Positions 13,754 through 25,795 of a stretch of DNA of 64,000 nucleotides are shown here, piece after piece; position 1 is the stretch's first letter, and every line of letters begins with the position of its first letter. Source of the DNA: Coffea arabica. Lineage: Eukaryota > Streptophyta > Magnoliopsida > Gentianales > Rubiaceae. The stretch covers positions 15,756,501 through 15,820,500 of the forward strand of contig NC_092323.1 in NCBI RefSeq assembly GCF_036785885.1. Direction: 5' to 3'. The notes under the pieces were generated by a model. It was given only the letters and a program-made list of their open reading frames with translations. It was not told the origin of the DNA and made no database searches. The position numbers and the translations under genes were made by a program.

Positions 13754-13960
13754 CAGTTTGTCTAACGGGGCACCCGTTAAAATATATTTTAGGTGTTATA
13801 TTTTTTAAAATATATTAAATTTAATACTTAACAATTCAATGACTAAATGGATTCAAATTTCAAATTTTAAATTTCAGACTTTAGTTTTTAAATTTTAATT
13901 TTATCAAACGCACCCTAAGTGTATTAACGAGTGCCCTATGACACCCATTAGAAAAACCCT
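13754..13960. mobile_element. MITE family A, copy 1
   Basis: Starts TTTGTCTAACGGGGCACCC and ends CACCCATTAGAAAAACCC; the ends are imperfect inverted repeats of each other. They match the ends of the copy at 14507-14770, while the AT-rich centre is unlike it. The flanks resemble each other only loosely (about 7 of 9), so the target duplication is uncertain. It carries no coding capacity. Confidence 0.6.
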
Positions 13961-14497
13961 TTATCTATTTACCTTTGTGTAATTAGATGTTGAGTCCTAA
14001 AATTAAGCTAAATTTCTTCAATCTATAGGAGCGTTTTGGTTTGTGTTTTGGAGTCCTAAAGGATGAGTTTCATTTGTTCCTCGTTTCTCGGTTGTTCCAA
14101 TTTAAAAAATTTTCACACACGACAAAAAAAAAAACAAAAACAATAAGGTACTAGTTTCAGTTTCAGTTTTACTTTGGGTCCTCACCTGATCCATTCTACG
14201 ACTTTAGACAAGGACTAATCCATAATATATGTATAAAGGTTAATTATTGGATACGCCCGGATCTTTGTGGAATATTCATGAAAAAAAATCTTGCTAATAA
14301 ATTTATTATACTATGGGAAAAGAATTGATAATGGAACCGTGGCGGAAAAATCTTTGTAACTTACTTATTCAAAACTCTTGGATTTTTTAACATATGTAGG
14401 AGGCATAATTGGAGTTTGATGAGATGAGCTACTTTGGCTTCTTCAAGAACCCTTGTTTCTAAATTAATTCGGTTTCACCCATACATAAAATTTGGCA

Positions 14498-14779
14498 TTT
14501 AACTTAGGATTTGTCTAACTGGTACCCTTAAGGCACTCGTTCAGATATATTTCAAATGTTATATTTTTAAACTATAAAATTAATTTAAAAAAAGTAAATA
14601 AATACATGAGAGGGTAGGCAAGATTAAATAGAAAAAGTATATAAATATAAGAGAAGATAATAATTGTTAATATGTATATGTATGTATGTGTGTGTATATA
14701 TATATATAATAGGTTAGGTGAATACTATGTGTGTTAATAAGTACCCTAAGGGCATCCCTTAGAAAAACCCTTTAACTTA
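14498..14779. mobile_element. MITE family A, copy 2, with exact 9-bp target duplication
   Basis: The element proper is 14507-14770 (264 bp). The left end GGATTTGTCTAACTGGTACC and the reverse complement of the right end, GGGTTTTTCTAAGGGATGCC, are inverted repeats with mismatches. The 9-mer TTTAACTTA occurs immediately outside both ends (14498-14506 and 14771-14779). A 9-bp duplication with such ends suggests a Mutator-like non-autonomous element. The centre contains a (TG/TA)n stretch. The copy at 63225-63450 is its reverse-oriented relative. Confidence 0.85.
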
Positions 14780-16790
14780 AATTTATCTACAATAATTAGA
14801 GGTCCAATATCAAATTTTTAAAATCCCACACGAAGTTTTACAATACCTCAAATGCGAGTTTTAAAACATAACAGACGAAATGACAACGAATGCAAAGTAT
14901 GAGGCTACAATATTAAATTCCCAAATTTTCCAACACGTACATTTCATGTGTTGTAATGATGCAGGCTTGTTTGGACCAAAATTTATGTCAATGGACCAAT
15001 CAAATAAGACGTGGTTTCGATAACCACAACATGGCCAGCTCATTACGCGTTGTGCTGTTCTTTGCTGTTTCTGCTTTAATTTCAATCATCAAAATCTGCT
15101 ATCATTCCTGATCTCATTTTCCTACTGAATGTGTTTCATTCCAAATGTGGTTTGAGATATTCTTATGCACGTGCATGCACAAACATGTTGGACCCTTTCA
15201 GTTTTTGATTTGTTAATTATTTATGGTATCTACTAATTGACTCTTAGTAGGAAGTTCGACAGGCAACAGCTTACTGTACTAGATATTTTTGGGTACAATT
15301 ACAGATTGACTGGATATGATTTTGGTTGTAAACTAAATGCTTTTAGGGACAATTTTAGAGACCTCCCCTAAGGTTTCTAACCATTTCACTAGCCTCCATG
15401 CAAGTTTTGAAAATTATACTAACTTTTCTTGAAATTTATTATCTTGTAACATTTAGGTTCAACCAATAATTAAAAAGTAATATTAAAAGAGAAAAGATAA
15501 TATGGTTCTACCATTGCCCCTCTTCTACTAAATTATTTAATTAATCTAATTCCAGTCCAAACAGTTAAAAAAAACATTCGAATTTACTATTTGTCATCAG
15601 GAATTAAATTACATATGGCATCAAAAATAGTATATCATTCTATATTATTCACTTAATGTAATATTCAAATTACTTTTTTCAATTACAAACCCATTGTCAA
15701 ATATGATCAACAACAAATAATCAAAAAAATATGTAACCAAAATATTACAAAGAGTGAATTTTAATACCATAAAAATCTGAACAACTAATCTTAATATGTC
15801 GACGAGAAATGGTATACTTTTTATTAGCTGGCCAATTATAACATGCTAGCCAATTATAATTGGCTGGCAACTAACCTTAAAAAAAAAAAAGCAAGTTATA
15901 ATTTGCCAGCTACTCTAGGGTTCTTCTCGAAGTATTTTCAAAATATTTGAAGTCTAAATGCGTCGAATTTGAACATGTTCAAGGCTAAAACTTATGCTTT
16001 TGTTTTAATAAATAGACTACTCAATTTCACAAATTTTTTTTTTGGAGTGAAGATTATGTTGCATCCATGATTGCATCAATTTGATCGCTGACAAAATGGA
16101 AAGGAACTAATTTTGTCAAGGAAAAATGCAAATTATGTCAAGGAACTAATTATGTCAAGGAAAAATGCAAAAATGAAAACATGTGCATGCCATAGAGCCA
16201 AAATTTGAATAGCATTTACTTTCCAACTATGACTGTTTAAATATGATTGATCCCTTGTGTGCTCCCCATATAAACGCAACATATGATATTTGTGCAAGAG
16301 TTTTCTTCCCTATGCCTAATTAAGAATAACACAGACTTGTTTATAAACTTGCACCTTTAACCTTTAATCTACTTGGATATTGGCTAATTAATTGGAGATA
16401 TATACTATATCGGTAAATTCTAACGAAATGTATTTATGTGTCAATCATGTTTGGTCATCCTATGCTCGTGAAAGAGGGCAAGTGCTACCAGCATTAAAGA
16501 TTGATTAAGAAGAACGAATGAACTTTTTGAACAATCAATCCTTCTTGAACTTGATTATCTTCAATGTTTTTGTATCAACCTTGGTCAAAATCTTGATTCA
16601 ATTCTACATGGAATTCTGCAATTACATGTAATAGTTTGATTATTGAGAACTTTACATTTATATACCTATAGATAAACATATGGTTAGAAGAAAACCAAGA
16701 AAAAAAAAATCATATGAATTACTTTATGGTTTTAAGGAAACAATGCTAATGTCGGCCAATTGTCTAGTCGTCTACAAATAGGTCAAAATC
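14780..16790. other. Intergenic, upstream of acidic gene 2
   Basis: No gene seen. At 15349-15470 there is one end of a common plant repeat type (GACCTCCCCTAAGGTTTC), resembling the ends of the 58207-58928 element, with no recognisable partner end. A 16-bp perfect palindrome GCCAATTATAATTGGC lies at 15849-15864. The remainder is AT-rich and unremarkable. Confidence 0.55.
16101..16170. repeat. 39-bp direct tandem repeat
   Basis: Two copies start at 16101 and 16140 with AAGGAACTAATT, followed by TGTCAAGGAAAAATGCAAA; they differ at a few positions, and the second copy is shorter. It lies about 600 bp before the conserved block of acidic gene 2. Confidence 0.85.
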
Positions 16791-16838
16791 GTGAAGCGAC
16801 ACAAAAATCTCTCCAAACCGCATATTGAATGTCGGAAC
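16791..16838 (+). promoter_or_regulatory. Conserved upstream block, copy of the second acidic protein gene
   Basis: Partner of the block at 9272-9319 (40 of 48 equal, no gaps), ending 243 nt before the start codon. A TATA-like TATAAAT follows at 16878-16884, which would place the transcript start near 16910 and give a 5' UTR of about 170 nt. The block would then sit about 70-120 nt upstream of the transcript start, a normal position for proximal promoter elements. Confidence 0.6.
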
Positions 16839-17080
16839 TACGCAGTCTGTGTTGGCTTTCATATTTCGATCCCTCTCTATAAATCTCTCAAATTCGCACA
16901 ACTTCCTCTTCCACTACCTTTCCTTTCTCTAAAAATTTCTCCTCTCTCTACTAACGCCAGAAAAAACAAAAAGAAAAAGCTTGCCCTCTCCTCTCACCCT
17001 TCTCCCATAGTATTCCTTCCAAAAAAAAATCCCATCATACATTTCTACACCAAAAATTTTTTTAAAAAAAATTAAGAAGG

Positions 17081-19976
17081 ATGGGAGCATGTACAAGCAA
17101 GCCTAAAGTGTTGAAGGGTGATGTGCCTGAGGAGAAGGTCAAGGCTCCAGAGCCGGCACCCAAGAAGGTGGTGGTAGAGGAGGAGGAGAAGAAGGACGAC
17201 GCCGTGGAGAAGGCGGCCGCGGTGGTGGTGGTGGAAGAAGAGGTAAAGAAAGATGAAGATGTAGGCGCTGCTGCTGGTGATGAGAAAGTTACTAGGAGCC
17301 GTTCTCTTGGTAACTTGTTTAAGGAGGTATGTCTTCATGAAAATTATAACGTTAATGCATCTGTATAATGCCTGTGTATACTTTTACCATGCAAACATGG
17401 TTTTTTTATTTAATTGTGTAGCCATTAATGTAGAGTCAGAAAAAAAGAATTTGACAATTACGTCAAAAAGTGAAAAAAAAATCATGTTTGTATCTTTTTA
17501 ATTTAAATTCTTCTGATTGTATATTTTGTAGCAATGGAAATTTTAATGTCACATATGAATGAATTTAGCATCTCTAAAGACTATAATGTTATTTTGAAAA
17601 ATTATACATGTATACTGAATTTCGAAAGAAATCCACGTTTCGAAATTATGTTTTTCATGTCTCTTTGTTTTTTAAGTCTTGTTCGAATAAGAGATATCGA
17701 ATTTTCCTTTCTTTTTCTTTGATTTTTGAAAAATCATGGAAAAGTCGACAATTGATTGTAGGGGAAATGGAAGATGTGGGTTATTTTAAATTTCTATTTC
17801 TCAGCAATTTAATGTATGGAGACTTTAATCTTTCTTTTCCCTTCGTACAAATTGAGAGGTAAAAATACATTTAACCCGTTGGCTTTGTTACCTTTTCTTT
17901 GTCTGTTAAATTTAGTAAGTAAATGCCTTTACAATCAAGAATTTTAAATTTTATCTACTTACTCTATTAAAGTTTGGAAGATTTTTTTTCCCACGTTAAT
18001 ACATATTCTTTCCTATTTTGGCGGTGGAAAATTAGATGTCTTTTTTTCCCCCAAAGCCATAGAAAATACACATAAATCTAGTTAGTATAGAATACAACCA
18101 ATTGCACATGATTAGACTAGCACAGCCAAATTCTTTTCTTTTTTTTTTTTTTTTTGCTTTTAGTTTCATTTGACTAATAATTGACATACTTTGGTAATTA
18201 TGACCTTTGATAGTGCGTTGGGTCGACTATCTTTTCTCCGAGAGGATACCAATTGGTTTTCATCACCTTTTCCCTATTGTGGTTAATTATACCACAAGTT
18301 CTTGGAATTTGAACCTAATCATTTCATTAGGATAGTGTAATTATTTGATTAATAATGGCTTAACGACTATTATTCACAGAAAATGGCTCTTAAGGTCTTT
18401 TAAGATCTTTTTTGCTTTTCAAGTTTAGGGTTCAGATTTTACGCCTTGAAAAATAATAATAGGAAACGGATGGAAAGGATTAGAAAAAAAAAAAAAAGAC
18501 CATTATTCAAGGTGGCCCATCTATTTCTTTAGCCTTTGTTGAATGGTGTGAGATTCTGTCTGGTTCATGCACCCTTACCAAAGACTCTCAACATCCAACT
18601 TGATTTTGCAACTTTATCACTGTAAATTGTTTCTTTTTCGTTGTTTGGCTATGGCCCATCAATTTTTTTAATCTACATATAACTATTAATTCCAAGAATC
18701 CTTTTGATCTGTAAAATCTTGATTGATATGTTCCTGTTTAAGCAATATGTTACTTACATACATCTTCATACGTATGAAATCATTAGACTATCTCATACTT
18801 CCATAATTTTTTCTGAAAATTGGAGTAATTGCCAAGCAATATACTACAAGTTCTTCAAAGTGTCAAAAATCTGTTTGGATTGGTCATTTTTTCAAAAACA
18901 AAATTTTCAAATACAATACTGTAGAATACACAATAATTCAAAAAACATCTCATCTATACAATATATCAAATACTTCAAAAGAATTTTATGGTAAAAATTT
19001 TTCATATACACTGTTACAATAAAATTTTTCAAAAACACCCCCAAAAACAGCTAATCTAAACGAAAATTTTCTACATTTTTTTGTGGGCAAAGTTTGATTA
19101 GCCTATTTTTACTATCGGGTCTTTCTAAAATTCAATAAACATGATTAATACCATGAGATCACAATATATAATAGTAGGATTTTCATTACTCAATATGTGT
19201 AATAGTTTTTTTTTTTAATTTTTGATGGTAAGATATTCATTCCCCCTTTACAAGATCACGGAGAATTTCCTGTACTGAAAGGAATGCTGCTAGGACCCAC
19301 TATTGGTCTCTTCTCCTTTGTTGCCCAATGAATATTCACTTGTGAAAAGAATTAATGTTCCTAGGATTATCTGTCTTTTGTTGCTTTATTTCCCTTAATG
19401 TTCCCTATGTCTTTGGCCATGTTGGACAGATCCTATTTGTCTTGTTTCTAATTTTGAGTAATTTCAAGATCCCACTTGGTCAATTCTTCAATAGCAAAAG
19501 TACAATTGATCCACTTACATTCCATAGTACAGTAAAAAAAAATTAAGATTTTTTGGCTAAATTTTTGTACATGAGGATAGTATTAGGACAATTGCGCTTG
19601 GAATAATAATTAATAAATGGAATTTGAAAATTTTATTGTAACTCTGAAATTTTATTTGCAGAACCAAGAGAGGAAAGAATCATCTGAGAATGAAGCTGTA
19701 AAAGAATCTGTTGGGTCTGAAGTCAAGCCAACAGAAGCTGAAACAGTCGAAGAGGTCCAGCCTGAGGAGGTAAAACCAGCTGCAACAGAGCAAGTTGCTG
19801 CTCCAGTGGTTGATGCCCCTGCAAAGGAGGTCCAACCTGAGGAGGTAAATCCAACTGCAGAGGCCAAAGATGCTGTAAAATCAGATGAGACGCCTGAAGA
19901 GAAATCTGAAAAATCAGAGGAGAAGAAACAAGAAGAATCTCAGCCTGCTATCGTGACAGGAAAGGATGAGAAGTGA
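17081..19976 (+). CDS. Small acidic, predicted N-myristoylated/S-acylated disordered protein (copy 2)
   Basis: Two exons, 17081-17326 and 19662-19976 (GT-AG, phase 0), give 186 residues. The N-terminus MGACTSKPKVLKGD has Gly2, Cys4 and Ser6 for double acylation, as in its tandem paralogue at 9559, with KVKAPEPAPKK also shared. Exon 1 ends in TRSRSLGNLFKE, a possible basic phosphorylation site lacking in copy 1. Exon 2 has two units of VQPEEVKP/VQPEEVNP and a Lys/Glu-rich tail with KSEEKK, again shared. Acidic and disordered; no enzymatic motif. The gene structure, phase, start context and upstream block are all conserved with copy 1, so this is a true tandem duplicate and not a compositional lookalike. 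Function unknown; membrane-surface ion or protein binding would be a guess. The 2.3-kb intron contains a MITE. Confidence 0.85.
18865..19069. mobile_element. MITE-like element in the intron of acidic gene 2
   Basis: The element, about 18873-19061 (189 bp), starts GTTTGGATTGGTC and ends CAGCTAATCTAAAC. The reverse complement of the end, GTTTAGATTAGCTG, makes an imperfect terminal inverted repeat followed by T-rich and A-rich arms. Flanking 8-mers AAAAATCT and GAAAATTT are similar but not identical, so an 8-bp hAT-like duplication is possible but not shown. Non-coding. Confidence 0.65.
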
Positions 19977-20987
19977 AATGGAGCAGTCTGCTGTTGTGAT
20001 GAATGTTAGAATATGATTAGGAAAGCCTTGATGAAAAGTACTTCAAGGTAACAGGATAAAACAATGAATGTTTTTCGGAGTTTGTGGTGGAAAATAGTTT
20101 TGCTCAATGAACCTCATTTTCATTTTACTTTTCTGATGCAAGTTTTTGTGAATGTTCTTCGCTGTGATTGCAACTTGAAGATACTGTAGGATTAGAGATT
20201 TGTTCTCCCTGGTTACCGACTAAGCAGCCATAAACCCCAACTTTCTTTCCAGTGACGCGGCATTTTCGGGGACCAGCCTCCTTCCTTTTCCTCATGCTGA
20301 CAATGAGGTTTCCCTATTTTTCTTATGTTAAACCCAAGAATACATAAGACCAAGGTGTTAGAGTAACATTGAGCAGGATAAGACACCAATAAAATAATAA
20401 GTCCAATCTGTTAGATAGCGAATTGATATCCAAGAATTTTAGCAGGCTAGAGTGTTTTCTCTGACCTCATCGATGAGATTTCTACATAACTTCTAGTTAG
20501 GCCAGAGTGAGGAGCGATTGAGGAGGCATTAAATCCTAAAAGCTGCTGTTTATCCCTCATTACCTAGGATGTATTTCAAGAATTAATCAGGGGTTTTTCC
20601 TTTTCTTCCATACATAAGTCAAGAGTTGATAAAAGTTTAAGAGGCATCGATAAGGATAACTTTGTGGCCTTCAATGAGATTTTGTAGCTCAGTGCTTGAG
20701 CTGAAAGAAGGAAGAACGCAAAAGCAAAACACTTAAAGCAATTGCGCAAATTCCGCAATCAAGGGCAATGATAAGTCTTCAGGATAGTTTACATTGAGAA
20801 GCTAAGAAATGTGCTGATAAGTGGCTCTTCATCTTTCGAATAACAGAAGCAGAATTCAGACCCGTTTGCTTACTGTTTTAACAGAAAATGCTAAGACAAA
20901 AAGAGGAAAAAGAAAAGGATACAGTGGCACAGCAATGTTCAATCAATTCCTGGCAATGATGACTGAGCTTGTAAAACATGTTCATGC
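19977..20987. other. Intergenic between convergent genes
   Basis: Holds the 3' UTRs of acidic gene 2 (plus) and of the WAT1-related gene (minus). A short minus-strand frame at 20576-20758 has no recognisable content. No mobile element seen. Confidence 0.6.
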
Positions 20988-23625
20988 TTAAATTGTTGAT
21001 GAACCCCATTTGTTTGATATGGGAGGAGCAGCCTGGCTACCATCGGTTACTTCATCCCTCCTGCTTTCAGTTTCTCCATCTTGAGATGCAGTTGCCTCCT
21101 TGCCTTTACCCCAGATCACAAGGCAAAGGCCTATTGTGATGATGATGGATCCTATCAAGCTGTTATACAAGATTATCGAGGATTAATTCAAGTCGGATAT
21201 AACAGTTTGATTAAAACATAAAAATGTTTCAATGGAAAGATAGATGTGCTATAGATCATCACCTTCCCAGACACAGCTCCTCTTTTAGAAAGAGGGATCC
21301 AGCAAGGGCAGTGAATACTAGTCCCAAAGGACTGAAAGAAGACACGAATAAAGGGCCTTTCATCATTGAGCTCCAGAAAACTGCAGCCACACATAGTCCA
21401 GAACTAACAATTCCCTGCCAGAAAGATTGTACAATGAAGATTTCAGAAAGATTTCAGGTGACAAACAGTAAGACGAACTGACATTCGAAAGCCATTGCTT
21501 GCTAAGGCAGGAATACCAAAGCCATTATTGAGATGTTAGGTTGTTCAAGTATGTATTTTATGACAGTGACAATCAAGTGCCTCATCAAGAAGCTTCAAAA
21601 CTAGAAACCATACCAAATAAGCAACAGCTAGGAGTCTACAATCCCATCCAAGCATCCATGAAGACAATTCCCTCTCAGTACATATTGCAAGAACACCAGT
21701 CAGGATTGATCCAGTGAAACACATCACTGCAATACTTGAATAGCATGGGTAACTATGGCTCATCTTAGTCTAATCACAATAGGAAAAGCCTTGCCGTTAG
21801 AGATGTTTTAGCTGATGAATTATTGTGCTCTATGTAATTGGAGCATAATTACCTGAATAACTAACCAAATTGCAAATGACAAACAACTCAATAAGGCCAG
21901 CAAAGAGCCTACGACATTATTAGATGGAACTGATGCATGATTGTGGAGAGGAATTATGTCAACATGCTGTGACAATATTTTGATCTTCTTCCCTTTAACA
22001 AAAGTCAGAATCATTGCTCCACCACTGCCCAAGACAGTCCCAAGAACTTTGGCTTTTCCAGCAGAGTTTCTAACATCCAATTTCTCCAACCTAAGGATTA
22101 ATGATGAATAGGTGATTATGATATTATCTTGTTAACCATAGCAGAAGAAGGATCCACATATTTGAAATTCAATTATGATCAATCTCAACACTTTTATAAG
22201 ATATGACTCTGTAAAGCTCAGTTAGTGCATATTTGAATTCTGACTAACTTCCCTAGGAGTTTCTGTGAAGAGTTTACTTAAAAAGTTTTATATCTCAGGC
22301 TGAGAAAATGGTAAGGAATGAGACTTTACTAGGGTTCTGAAATTAAATAAAACATTGAGATCTTCAATTCACGTTCTATTTGAATGGGTTCCAAAAGCTA
22401 TATACTGCCAGTTCAAACGCTACGAGAGAAAACTAATCAAGAGCTTATATATGCAGAACCTGGCAATAAATACAAGTCTGGATAAGATCAATGTGATCAA
22501 TTGATGAAGAAGGTGCAAGAAGAAGAAAACAAATCTCTGCAAGTGTGACTGGAGATAGGCCAATCACTACATAAACTGTAGTGCAGTCCTTTCTGAATAA
22601 CATATGAGCATTTTTAACAACTCAAGGCAGAAATACCTGAATATTAGGGCCAACACTAATGTGAAGCCTGGAATGAGGTTGAACATTGCTGTCACAAAAG
22701 TTGCTGATGTTAGCGACATGCTTTTAACGTATAAATAGTTGCCTAGCGTTGCTCTGCAGTCAGCACAGAGTAAAATTCTCAGTAAATTCTACTACTTGGA
22801 AATGAGTTTGTTCTTCAAATCTTATCAGATGCAAATGCACTTTATTAGATATAAATGGAAGGAAATCAAAAAAATCATTTTCAGAATCAATAAGGAAACC
22901 AGGCCTATTAGGACGTAGAAATGGTAATCTGGGAAATTCTTGATTACTTTGTTCTCAAATAAATCACCAAGGAACTAATGTTAGATATGCACAGAATTCT
23001 GTACTTGATCCAAATTTTTCATTGTTTTCTTGAGAAGTTCAGTGTGCATGCAAGAAGATAATGTGCTCATATTCTGCAAAAGCTTTGTGACTGTTACCCA
23101 AATAAAGCACTCAGGAATCCATCAAGAGCTATCATCCAGGTGAACCTTGGTCTACAATTTCTGTAAAATAAACATAGAGCTTATCAGTGAAGAAACTTCT
23201 TTCCTGTTTAATCTAGATTACTGTTTACAAAACACTGAATGCTACATATTTCTGCACTGCATGCACTAGACAGGGTCCTAATCTATGGAATGCATCCCAT
23301 CAACTACTTTTCAACTATCACAGATGGAAAAGGAAACTTGAAATCTGTTGCCACCACGAAAACAAAGCACTTACATCAATTAGGGAAGAAAAGAGATCAT
23401 TTTGTACCTCTCAGTGAAAAAAGCAATAGGAGCCATGAAAACTGTGGCAAACAGCAATTTGTAAAGGATTATAGTCTGGATACCCATACCATTAGCCATT
23501 GCAATTTTGTACATGAAATTAGAACCTGTAGATGCTACTTGAACTATGACCATCACCACTGCTGGTTTTAGCTCTTCTGAGATGAAGCATACATTCCTTG
23601 CCATTCTTTCTACCACAGCGTGCAC
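20988..23625 (-). CDS. WAT1-related protein (nodulin MtN21 / EamA drug-metabolite transporter family)
   Basis: Seven exons on the minus strand: 23625-23408, 23160-23098, 22753-22637, 22090-21853, 21763-21614, 21414-21263 and 21159-20988. All are GT-AG, continuous, 369 residues, the usual size. The protein should have ten membrane helices in two EamA halves. Family marks in order: ELKPAVVMVIVQVASTG in helix 1; GATLGNYLYVKSMSLTSATF and NLIPGFTLVLALIFRLEKLD in half 1; then MKGPLFVSSFSPLGLVFTAL and LKEELCLGSLIGSIIITIGL in half 2. The tail is hydrophilic and ends SNKWGSSTI. Relatives carry auxin, amino acids or other small molecules across the vacuolar or plasma membrane; the substrate cannot be told here. 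Exon 5 begins directly at MSHSYPCYS, a little shorter at the junction than in typical relatives, so that boundary is the least certain. Confidence 0.9.
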
Positions 23626-24459
23626 TCCAAACAGAAATTGTTAGGAAATACGAAACGAGATCAGTAAAATACTTTTCATCTTTTTCTAAGCCTACTTATT
23701 GGCTCCAGTTGTTTTTATCTATCAAGAAACGTACAAATATGATCTCTGCAACTAGGATATAGGTGGCAAATGCAAAAGGTAGACTTTAACATAATGATCA
23801 AAAGTCCTCATTTTGGATAACTTGGATGAAAAAGTAGAATTTCTCTAACTGATATTTACTTATTCCACTAAATATCACTAATTTACTTTTAGGCAAATTA
23901 ATCACTTTCTTGAGCAAAGCAATAAGCCTAGGCAGTTGCCTTCTAATGACCCTTTTGAGTTCACTTCTCATGGTTGTTTCAAGACATCAAACGTCCATGT
24001 AAAACAAGGTGCATCAAAAATGAAATGGTAACTTCTTATTCTAGAAATTTTACACAACATTTCCTCTTTTTCAAGATTCTGCGTAAACGGGTCGTAACCA
24101 AGGTACTTTGTTTTTAGAAAATTATAAATAAAATACGTAGGCAATTGCAAACATTTTCACATTTCAGATGTATAGCTAGGAAAAGGCAAATTTTTACGTG
24201 AAAGTAAAAAACATTCTGATAAATAGGAGTTGTAATTGCTTATACTTAGTATGTTGATTGAGGTGTTTCAGGAAAGGTTGCTTAGCAGAATGCCTCTGGA
24301 GTGAACGTCTCATCATAACTCAACTCCACAAATATACACTAAATGCTGACTATAATTTAAATTAACAAATTAATAACATGCAAAATATTAAAAGTAAATG
24401 GAAATTAAGCTTGTTCATTATCTGCAGATTCATGCAGAGTGGCAGCATTAGTCTTACGT

Positions 24460-24636
24460 CCATCAAAAACCAGGCGCAGTTACGATCCCACATATTCAGA
24501 GAGAGCCCAAGTCTATAATTCTAATGGGTAGCTGTTAACTAGTTCATGTATTCTGGGCACCATAAACCAGGCGAGGTGAAGTAAGATCCTTCTGTTCAGC
24601 AAAAGCCCAATTCTATGATTCTACGTGCCGTAGCTG
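24460..24636. repeat. Imperfect ~100-bp tandem duplication
   Basis: Copy 1 begins at 24460 (CCATCAAAAACCAGGCG) and ends with GTAGCTG at 24534. Copy 2 begins at 24560 (CCATAAACCAGGCG) and ends with GTAGCTG at 24636. Shared words in between include GAGCCCAA/AAGCCCAA and TCTAT[A/G]ATTCTA. An old duplication of unknown origin. Confidence 0.7.
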
Positions 24637-25566
24637 CATGGCATCCTAGTGACAATAATTCTGCTTTGCAATTTTTAAGCTTTACAAATAGGCAAGGGAA
24701 GGTAAGAAATTGTGCCTTTTTTTTTTTCTCCTAATAAGGGAGAGATGTAATTTAAGAAACGGAGAGGAAAAATGAAGATTAAACCCCAAAACCTTTATAT
24801 CCTGAAGTCTAACCTTAGCCACTAGAATAAAATTTCTTCGTTGGAAGGGTAAGGGATCGAGTGGTACCAAGTATACCAAATTGATGTCTTGACTATTTAC
24901 ATGTTTGTTCTTACTTAGAAATTTGTCGATGGATATTTCACTATGAATTTGCATTTTGCTTATAGTAATTAATGTTGTTTTCCTAAATAAGCTACATAAT
25001 GATTTCATTATGTGCAAGAATAAATATAATGGCAAGTAGTTTAAATTAAGGTAAATTATTATTTACCATCCCGTGATTTTGTCTTTTATGACATAATCCC
25101 AGTACTGGTCAATAATATTCATTTAATTCCAATGTGGTTTGGTGCAAAGTTGAAAATGCAGAAAGCGTGTTAAAGTTTCAGTTATATCCTTACTTAAATA
25201 AAACACAATTAGGATCTAACCACTTTACCTAAAATGATAGGGGAATTATATAGTCAAATGCAAAATTGTAAGGGTATAAGTGGATATTTCACATTTTAGC
25301 TATTCCCTGTTTCATGCTTCACACCCGTTTCCAAAATGAGTTGGAATTTGTAACTCGAAATGCTTTCACTCAAATATTCCCATGAAGGGCTTCGTGTATT
25401 CCTTGAATCTAAAACAAGTCATTGATAGTTGGGCCGTTTACTGGATCCTTTCAACCCTAACTAAAAAGGTTGTCCATTCTAATGTAATTTCGGATTCTTC
25501 AATTTACCAAAATCATACAATGCTCAGAAAGGCAATCTCTAACTTTTTTATTATCTTGTGCACACT

Positions 25567-25642
25567 GGTTATAATTCACATCAAATGGGAATCAAATACT
25601 AAAACGATGGCTGAGAGGTTATAATTCACATCAAATGGGAAT
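25567..25642. repeat. 26-bp direct repeat
   Basis: GGTTATAATTCACATCAAAT followed by GGGAAT occurs identically at 25567-25592 and 25617-25642, period 50. Confidence 0.95.
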
Positions 25643-25654
25643 TAAGTGCTAATA

Positions 25655-25795
25655 GAATTATCGATGAGGTCTTGGTCTAGTGGCTAAAGTTCAGATCTCA
25701 AGAATTAAAAGTTTTAGATTCAAATCTCCTACCCCCCTCGTCACTTCTTGAGTTCCATCATTCCCTTAGAAAATTTTTTTAAAAAGATTACTAAT
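25655..25795 (+). mobile_element. SINE-like sequence with tRNA-type head
   Basis: A box-A-like TGGTCTAGTGGCTAAAG at about 25672-25688 is followed 35-40 nt later by a box-B-like AGATTCAAATCTCC. This is the spacing of an internal RNA polymerase III promoter. The tail ends in a T-rich then A-rich run near 25785. It cannot be a working tRNA because the arms do not pair properly. Target duplications are not clear. Confidence 0.5.

Noticed and set aside
24682-25035. 117-codon minus-strand frame
   Set aside because: Composition is that of AT-rich random DNA, with no domain, no neighbouring exons and no start context.
25655-25735. Candidate tRNA gene
   Set aside because: Box A and B motifs are present, but the acceptor, anticodon and T stems do not pair, so it was called SINE-like.
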